Shown: piece by piece, positions 59,406 through 64,000 of the stretch
Numbering within the stretch: the first letter of the stretch is position 1
How the letters are laid out: every line of letters starts with the position of its first letter
DNA from: Paenibacillus radicis (ex Xue et al. 2023)
GTDB taxonomy: Bacteria; Bacillota; Bacilli; Paenibacillales; NBRC-103111
Assembly: GCF_024722015.1 (NCBI RefSeq)
Contig: NZ_JANQBD010000020.1
Coordinates: 62,001 to 126,000 of the forward strand
Direction of reading: 5' to 3'
DNA length: 64,000 nt
Notes under the pieces: generated by a model
Databases searched by the model: none
What the model was told of the DNA's origin: nothing
Seen by the model: the letters and a program-made list of their open reading frames with translations, nothing else
Translations under genes and position numbers: made by a program

Positions 59406-59433
59406 TTGCTATTTTTCCAGATTAGGTTACAAT
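59406..59433 (+). promoter_or_regulatory. Promoter of the folD riboswitch leader
   Basis: TTGCTA (59406-59411), 16-bp spacer, TACAAT (59428-59433). Predicted start near 59440, a few bases ahead of the aptamer. Confidence 0.6.
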
Positions 59434-59449
59434 TGTTTTTAACAAAGAA

Positions 59450-59522
59450 AGCTGTGTGTGACTGGCGGAACATGGGGAACCATGAGGGAGCACATAGGGT
59501 ACAGAGCCGTACGCCTGGGCAA
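59450..59522 (+). ncRNA. ZTP (pfl-motif) riboswitch
   Basis: The two conserved blocks of the ZMP/ZTP aptamer are present: GTGTGACTGGCGGAACATGG (from 59455) with the following GGGAACCATGAGGGAGCAC, and the 3' block CCGTACGCCTGGGCA. It is placed directly upstream of folD, its most common gene. The RNA senses ZMP/ZTP, which builds up when 10-formyl-tetrahydrofolate is short, and then permits folD expression. Confidence 0.92.
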
Positions 59523-59552
59523 AGGTAAGGGAGCATATCCCTTGCCTTTTTC
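59523..59552 (+). terminator. Expression-platform terminator of the ZTP riboswitch
   Basis: GGTAAGGGA (59524-59532), loop GCAT, ATCCCTTGCC (59537-59546), then TTTTT. The stem starts just after the aptamer's CTGGGCA, so ligand binding can compete with it. Confidence 0.85.
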
Positions 59553-59584
59553 TGTTCTTAATCGAGACGAAGGGTTGGGAGAAC

Positions 59585-60433
59585 ATGACAACAAAAAGCC
59601 TTATATTAGATGGAGCTCAAGTAGCGGATACCATAAAGGCACAATTGACTAAAAGGATTGAACAGCTGGCAGACAAAGGAGTTATCCCCTGCTTGGCGAC
59701 AGTTATTGTAGGGGATGATCCTGCTTCTGAAACCTATGTGAGAATGAAAGGAAACGCATGCAAGAGGATTGGGATTGTATCGAGGCGGATTCAGCTTGCC
59801 AAGGATACCACTACGACACAACTGCTGGATGTTATTCAACAGCTCAATAATGATCCTCTTGTACATGGCATTTTATTGCAGCATCCGGTTCCATCCCATA
59901 TTGACGAAAGAGCAGCCTTCGATACAATAAGCATCGATAAAGACGTAGACGGAGTTACGACGTTGGGTTTCGCTCAGACGGCATTTGGAATTGGGGCTTT
60001 TCCATCCTGCACGCCAGCAGCTATTGTAGCGATATTAGATGCATATAACATTTCTATCGAAGGCAAGCATGCTGTAGTTATCGGGAGGAGTCCAATCCTC
60101 GGCAAGCCTGTATCCCTAATGCTGTTGAACCGGAATGCAACGGTAACGATATGCCATTCCAAAACGCAGCATCTGGATCAGATCGTAAAGTCAGCGGATA
60201 TCGTTGTTGCAGCAGTAGGCAGACCCAAATTTGTGCAAGGCGACTGGATTAAGCCTGGAGCTGTAGTCATGGATGCCGGTTACAATAAAGGAAATATCGG
60301 TGATGTGGATTATGATGCATGCTTGCGGCATGCAAGTGCGATTACACCGGTACCGGCAGGTGTAGGACCCGTAACTATCGCAATGCTGCTTAAGCATACC
60401 GTTGATGCAGCCGAGAGGACCCGTATCCTATAA
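59585..60433 (+). CDS. folD: Bifunctional methylene-tetrahydrofolate dehydrogenase / cyclohydrolase
   Basis: 282 residues. It interconverts 5,10-methylene-, methenyl- and 10-formyl-tetrahydrofolate with NADP+. Motifs: the YVRMKGNACKRIGI stretch with catalytic Lys, VHGILLQHPVPSHID, DVDGVTTLGFAQ, the cofactor loop VVIGRSPILGKPVSLMLLNRNATVTICHS, and PVPAGVGPVTIAMLL near the end. GGGAGA precedes ATG 59585. It supplies one-carbon units for purines, which explains the ZTP riboswitch. Confidence 0.97.
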   Translation: MTTKSLILDGAQVADTIKAQLTKRIEQLADKGVIPCLATVIVGDDPASETYVRMKGNACKRIGIVSRRIQLAKDTTTTQLLDVIQQLNNDPLVHGILLQHPVPSHIDERAAFDTISIDKDVDGVTTLGFAQTAFGIGAFPSCTPAAIVAILDAYNISIEGKHAVVIGRSPILGKPVSLMLLNRNATVTICHSKTQHLDQIVKSADIVVAAVGRPKFVQGDWIKPGAVVMDAGYNKGNIGDVDYDACLRHASAITPVPAGVGPVTIAMLLKHTVDAAERTRIL

Positions 60434-60569
60434 TAAGGATGTATACAGAAAAGCATGAGGAGCAGCCTTAAATCGTGAGAGAGGTTGATATCATAAGCCA
60501 AACTTTAAAAAGTGAGGTATAATTGAACTCGATGATTTATAGGGATCTTTTTTTATAGGAGGGGAATCC

Positions 60570-61316
60570 GTGAGCGAGATCGCGATTCTAGAGCTGGATT
60601 GCTTACAGAAATCCATTTTCCAAGAAAAACCGAGAACCTTGTTTCAGGGGATTACTGCGAGGATTGAGGAGCCTTCAATAATCGCAGTGCTAGGAGTCTC
60701 CGGGCAAGGGAAAAGCACGCTGCTGCGCATCCTGGGCAGGCTGGATACAGCAGATGCGGGGACGGTAAGTTATCGTGGCCGACTTTCCAGCATATGGCGT
60801 CCTCATGCTTGGAGAATGAAGGTGAGCTATGTGGCTCAGCTATCGGTTATGCTTTCGGGTAGTGTGGAGGATAATTTGCGAGCAGCAAGCTTTATCCATA
60901 TCCAGCCGTTTGATAATCAACTGGCAGTAGAACTGATGGGCAAGGTAGGACTTGGCAGCATGGATTGGAATAAACAAGCAGCCGATCTTTCCGGTGGTGA
61001 GAAGCAAAGGGTTGCATTGGTACGATCCATGCTGCTAAGGCCGGAAGTGCTTCTATTGGATGAAATCACAGCTTCTCTTGATTTGCATAGTAAGATAGCG
61101 GTTCAAGAGCTGTTAATGGAATGGCAAAGAAAAGAAGAAAGCACGATTATCTGGGTAACACATGATTTGGAGCAAGCGCGACTAACGAGCGATCGCGTTT
61201 GGTTCATGGGAGAGCAAACATTGCTGGAGCAGAAGGATACCGTTGATTTCTTTACGAGCCCGGAATCTGAGATTGCCCGCCAGTTTTTGCAAATTACGCG
61301 GGAGGAAGCTAATTAA
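60570..61316 (+). CDS. fetA: ABC transporter ATP-binding protein, FetA/YbbL-like
   Basis: 248 residues. Walker A GVSGQGKSTLLRIL, Q-loop VAQLSVML, signature LSGGEKQRVALV, Walker B VLLLDEITASLD (Ile-Thr where most have Pro-Thr) and the switch His in WVTHDLEQ. It is paired with the UPF0014 permease gene 3 bp downstream. In Escherichia coli the homologous pair FetAB exports iron and aids oxidative-stress resistance; metal specificity here is inferred. AGGAGGGG precedes GTG 60570. A TATAAT (60520-60525) 45 bp upstream may be the promoter. Confidence 0.85.
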   Translation: MSEIAILELDCLQKSIFQEKPRTLFQGITARIEEPSIIAVLGVSGQGKSTLLRILGRLDTADAGTVSYRGRLSSIWRPHAWRMKVSYVAQLSVMLSGSVEDNLRAASFIHIQPFDNQLAVELMGKVGLGSMDWNKQAADLSGGEKQRVALVRSMLLRPEVLLLDEITASLDLHSKIAVQELLMEWQRKEESTIIWVTHDLEQARLTSDRVWFMGEQTLLEQKDTVDFFTSPESEIARQFLQITREEAN

Positions 61317-61318
61317 TT

Positions 61319-62071
61319 ATGTCCAATCTTGCGTTAGGCTTTACTCTTGTTTTTATCGTTATTACAATTCTTGTATCCATGTGGCAGAAGCTGGGGTTAG
61401 AAAAAGATATTATTATAGGGACGATTCGTTCAGCCGTTCAATTATTGCTTGTAGGGTATTTGCTGCAGTTTGTTTTTAATGCTAACCATCCGGCATTTTT
61501 AATCCTTATTTTATGTGCCATGATTATTATTGCAGCTTGGAATGCAAGCCATCGGGCAAAAGGAGTTTCAGGCATCCGATGGCGGATCATTCTGGCTATA
61601 GGGATCACAGAAGGGCTAACGATGGGACTGCTGCTGACACTGGGTATTATTGATCCGACTCCTCAATATATCATACCTGTGAGCGGCATTATCATTGGCA
61701 ACGCTATGGTTGTATCCGGTTTATACTTGAACCAAATGAAACGGGAGATCCAAACTTCGAGGGGGCAGATTGAGACTTTGCTTTCGCTTGGAGCGACAAT
61801 GCGTCAGGCTATTCAAGAATCGTTAAAACGCTCTGTGAAGGCAAGCATGATCCCAACTATCGATGGAATGAAGACAATGGGTCTTGTACAGCTGCCAGGA
61901 ATGATGACGGGGATGATTGTAGCAGGAGCCAATCCGGTAGAAGCGGTGCGTTATCAGGTACTCATTGTATTTACGATTATTGCAGCAGCGGCGTTGTCAA
62001 GTATTGTCCTCAGCATGATCAGCTATAAGCTGTGGTTTACGAGTGATGAGCAGCTGCGTTCAACGGTATAA
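61319..62071 (+). CDS. fetB: UPF0014 (FetB/YbbM) membrane permease
   Basis: 250 residues with about seven hydrophobic segments. Family marks: GTIRSAVQLLLVGYLLQFVF, ISGIIIGNAMVVSGLYLNQM (written VSGIIIGNAMVVSGL here), LSLGATMRQAIQESLKRSVKASMIPTIDGMKTMGLVQLPGMMTGMIVAGANPVEAVRYQ. This loop is the cytoplasmic coupling region to the ATPase. A putative iron exporter with the preceding gene. Confidence 0.9.
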   Translation: MSNLALGFTLVFIVITILVSMWQKLGLEKDIIIGTIRSAVQLLLVGYLLQFVFNANHPAFLILILCAMIIIAAWNASHRAKGVSGIRWRIILAIGITEGLTMGLLLTLGIIDPTPQYIIPVSGIIIGNAMVVSGLYLNQMKREIQTSRGQIETLLSLGATMRQAIQESLKRSVKASMIPTIDGMKTMGLVQLPGMMTGMIVAGANPVEAVRYQVLIVFTIIAAAALSSIVLSMISYKLWFTSDEQLRSTV

Positions 62072-62100
62072 ATACAACGGCTTTCAATGAAACATAAAAA

Positions 62101-62124
62101 AACGACCGCTTATAAGCGATCGTT
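62101..62124. terminator. Bidirectional terminator between fetB and the RluA-type gene
   Basis: AACGACCGCTTATAAGCGATCGTT is an inverted repeat with an A run on the left, giving a T run on the minus strand. It overlaps the end of the minus-strand gene. Confidence 0.7.
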
Positions 62125-62808
62125 CCACATTATCCAAGGAAATGCTGCAGGAGGCGTTGAGGTAAAGCTCAGCGTCTCTTTTGTAACCGGGTGCTCAAAG
62201 CTGAGCTCGGTTGACCATAAAGCGATTTGCTGACCGGGCTTGGTTAGATGCGCTCCATAGCGCTGATCTCCGACCAAGGGACAGCCAATGGTTGCGAATT
62301 GGACACGGATTTGATGCGATCTGCCGGTATGCAGCTCGATGTTGACGAGTGAGAGTCCATCCATATGGTCTATCACTCGGTAATCCAATATGGCTTCTTT
62401 GGCTCCTGGTTTGCCGGGAGGTACAGCGGATACCATATTGGTTTTAGTATCCTTAAGCAAATAATGGGTCAATGTACCGAATGGCTGTTTAGGCTTTCCG
62501 TTGATGACCGCTGTATAATGCTTGCGGATCGTACGTGTCCTAACCGCATCAGAGAGTCGGGATGCGGCCTTCGAGGTTTTGGCGAACACCATGACGCCGC
62601 CGACAGGCCGATCTAACCGGTGAACCAACCCCAAGTATACGTTGCCCGGCTTGTTATGCCGATGCTTGAGATCCTGCTTGATCATGGTAAGAAGATCAGG
62701 ATCGTGGGAATCGTCCTCCTGTGTCGGCACGTTCACCGGCTTGACGATCACTATGACATGATTGTCCTCGTATAGAACAGGGATGGAGGGAAGAGCGGCT
62801 TGCGCCAT
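62110..62808 (-). CDS. RluA-family RNA pseudouridine synthase
   Basis: 232 residues. It isomerises specific uridines in RNA. The catalytic block is YLGLVHRLDRPVGGVMVFAKTSKAASRLS, with the Asp of HRLDRP. The family INGKPKQPFGTLTHYLLKD and ELHTGRSHQIRVQFATIGCPLVGDQRYG are present. No N-terminal S4 domain, which groups it with short RluA forms; the exact RNA target (rRNA or tRNA) cannot be told. It is the second gene of a minus-strand pair, 3 bp after the methyltransferase gene. Confidence 0.92.
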   Translation of the reverse strand: MAQAALPSIPVLYEDNHVIVIVKPVNVPTQEDDSHDPDLLTMIKQDLKHRHNKPGNVYLGLVHRLDRPVGGVMVFAKTSKAASRLSDAVRTRTIRKHYTAVINGKPKQPFGTLTHYLLKDTKTNMVSAVPPGKPGAKEAILDYRVIDHMDGLSLVNIELHTGRSHQIRVQFATIGCPLVGDQRYGAHLTKPGQQIALWSTELSFEHPVTKETLSFTSTPPAAFPWIMWNDRL

Positions 62809-62811
62809 TGG

Positions 62812-63675
62812 CTACGCCTCCCAGCGGCCCAGGATGCCGCAGGGCAGCATCAGCTTCGAAGCCGTAATCGGCAGCCCGATTTCTCCGCAGGTTATATTGC
62901 CGCCATATTTGTTGCCAAGCGACAAAGCTAAAATGTTTTTCAATACCGTCGCGGAAATGCCGGTCGTATACGAGTTAATAAGGAAAAACAACGGACGGTC
63001 CGACATGATTTGCATACATGATTCTACAAATGGGAACAGGTTCGTTTCAAGCTTCCAGGTTTCACCGTTCGGTCCGCGGCCGTAAGAGGGAGGGTCCATA
63101 ATGATAGCATCGTACTGGCTTCCCCGGCGCTGCTCTCGCTGTACGAACTTAAATACATCATCTGTAATGAATCTCACCGGACGGTCTCCCAGACCGGATA
63201 ATTGAACATTCTCCTTGGCCCATTGCACGACTCCTTTGGATGCGTCCACATGACACACCTCGGCTCCGGCATAGGCGCAGGCGACAGAAGCTCCACCTGT
63301 ATAAGCAAATAGATTCAGGACACGGATCTTGCGTCCCGCTCCTTGAATTTTATCAATCATCCATTTCCAGTTAGCTGCTTGCTCAGGGAATAATCCTGTA
63401 TGCTTGAAGCTGGTTGGCTTAATATGAAATGATAATTTATCGTAGGCGATGGTCCAGCGTTCCGGGATTTGCTTCTTATAGTCCCATTCTCCGCCGCCGC
63501 TGGAGCTCCTATGGTAATGGGCATCTGGATTTTTCCACAATCCGCTCTCTTTGGCTAGCGGCCAAATGATCTGTGGATCCGGTCTGCGCAATATGATGTC
63601 GCCCCAGCGCTCCAGCTTTTCTCCTTCGCCAGTATCAATAACCTCGTAATCTTTCCAATCGTGTGCTGCAAACAT
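62812..63675 (-). CDS. SAM-dependent methyltransferase, RlmI/RlmK-like
   Basis: 287 residues. SAM-binding region VLNLFAYTGGASVACAYAGAEVCHVDASKGVVQWAKEN, and the target motif DPPSYGRG (NPPY-like) for base methylation. The N-terminal part (to about residue 115) has the substrate-side beta domain including FHIKPTSFKHTGLFPEQAANW. The family includes rRNA cytosine methyltransferases; no PUA domain is present. It pairs with the RluA-type gene, both RNA-modifying enzymes. AGAAGGTAACG precedes its ATG. Confidence 0.88.
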   Translation of the reverse strand: MFAAHDWKDYEVIDTGEGEKLERWGDIILRRPDPQIIWPLAKESGLWKNPDAHYHRSSSGGGEWDYKKQIPERWTIAYDKLSFHIKPTSFKHTGLFPEQAANWKWMIDKIQGAGRKIRVLNLFAYTGGASVACAYAGAEVCHVDASKGVVQWAKENVQLSGLGDRPVRFITDDVFKFVQREQRRGSQYDAIIMDPPSYGRGPNGETWKLETNLFPFVESCMQIMSDRPLFFLINSYTTGISATVLKNILALSLGNKYGGNITCGEIGLPITASKLMLPCGILGRWEA

Positions 63676-63830
63676 GACGTTACCTTCTTTCTATCATTTT
63701 CCGAAATTCCATACTTGACAATCCTATCTATTGTACACGAATTTATATCGAGAAAAAAGGAGTAAACAAATTTGCAATGGAAACTTCATTTTTGTCTATA
63801 CTAGATAGTATTTTACAATAATCTTAATAC

Positions 63831-63855
63831 AAAAAGACTGGAGTCGCCTCCAGCC
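63831..63855 (-). terminator. Terminator of the truncated minus-strand gene
   Basis: Read on the minus strand: GGCTGGAG, loop GCGA, CTCCAGTC, then TTTTT. It lies 17 bp after the stop codon at 63872-63874. The rest of 63676-63871 shows no gene. Confidence 0.8.
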
Positions 63856-63871
63856 TCTGAGTAGAACCTTA

Positions 63872-64000
63872 TTATTTAGTTAGATCGATGCTCTCGATAA
63901 GTCCTGGCAGCTCATTTGTGGAGAACTGCTGGAAGCTTGAGTTGATCAGTCTCTTTTTGATGCTATCCGGAGCTTGTACATAAGGGGTGTAGCCACGTGA
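63872..64000 (-). CDS. C-terminal end of an unidentified protein (truncated by window edge)
   Basis: A minus-strand frame open from the window edge to TAA at 63872-63874 gives 42 residues, beginning SRGYTPYVQAPDSIKKRLIN and ending LPGLIESIDLTK. A terminator sits just beyond. Codon use resembles neighbouring genes. Too little is visible to name the family. Confidence 0.65.
   Translation of the reverse strand, partial: SRGYTPYVQAPDSIKKRLINSSFQQFSTNELPGLIESIDLTK

Noticed and set aside
1..64000. tRNA, rRNA, CRISPR arrays, transposases, prophage or integrase genes
   Set aside because: None were found on reading both strands; the window looks like core chromosome.

Overview
The window looks like chromosomal DNA of a Paenibacillus-like endospore-forming Firmicute (family Paenibacillaceae). 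The basis is moderate GC, AGGAGG-type ribosome binding sites, a gene order close to the Bacillus subtilis trp-hisC-tyrA / ypiF-qcrABC / ypjAB-dapB-mgsA-bshB1-bshA-cca-birA-panBCD-dinG block, bacillithiol genes, an S-layer-homology protein, the sporulation protein YpjB and two-subunit Gram-positive topoisomerase IV. No rRNA, tRNA, CRISPR, prophage or transposase gene is visible. Genus assignment is inference.

Layout. (1) 1-4.4 kb: end of the trp operon (trpB, trpA), then hisC and tyrA, interrupted by an inward-facing membrane-anchored gene; the usual following aroA/aroE gene is absent. (2) 4.4-6.1 kb: a consensus promoter with a cre-like site driving a very short terminated transcript (candidate small RNA), then an ECF sigma factor and its zinc anti-sigma factor. 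(3) 6.1-9.4 kb: phosphatase, an unrecognised 374-residue protein, gamma-carbonic-anhydrase-like protein, IDEAL and YpiF proteins. (4) 9.6-12 kb: menaquinol-cytochrome c reductase qcrABC. (5) 12.4-24.8 kb: ypjA, ypjB, YitT-type ypjC, MazG-like ypjD, TPR, dapB, mgsA, bshB1, bshA, cca, birA, and panBCD behind a structured leader with a terminator. (6) 24.9-32.2 kb: dinG, rex, a phosphate transporter operon on the minus strand, an MtaD-type deaminase and ypmB. (7) 32.3-40.8 kb: a short FtsH-like protease with a membrane partner, a cell-wall amidase, a GerMN lipoprotein, a large SLH protein, nth. (8) 40.8-48.6 kb: a two-headed dynamin (DynA type) and a heterodimeric ABC exporter with a leader-peptide attenuator. 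(9) 48.6-54 kb: a mostly non-coding kilobase with a long inverted repeat and a dispersed repeat, an M23 endopeptidase, an SGNH esterase, a second ABC transporter. (10) 54-64 kb: parE, parC, MarR regulator, folD under a ZTP riboswitch, a FetAB-like ABC pair, two RNA-modification enzymes on the minus strand and a truncated minus-strand gene at the right edge.

Most genes are housekeeping. The most interesting material is RNA-level and intergenic. First is an apparent ribosome-mediated attenuator: a 13-codon leader peptide with mutually exclusive hairpins and an intrinsic terminator, ahead of an asymmetric BmrCD-like ABC exporter (44.69-44.92 kb). Second is a candidate CcpA-controlled small RNA (4.46-4.58 kb). 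Third is a roughly 260-290 bp dispersed repeat present twice (12.0 and 49.0 kb), built of inverted short motifs. Fourth is a long imperfect inverted repeat at 48.64-48.80 kb. Fifth is the panB leader. All secondary structures were paired by eye, not computed.
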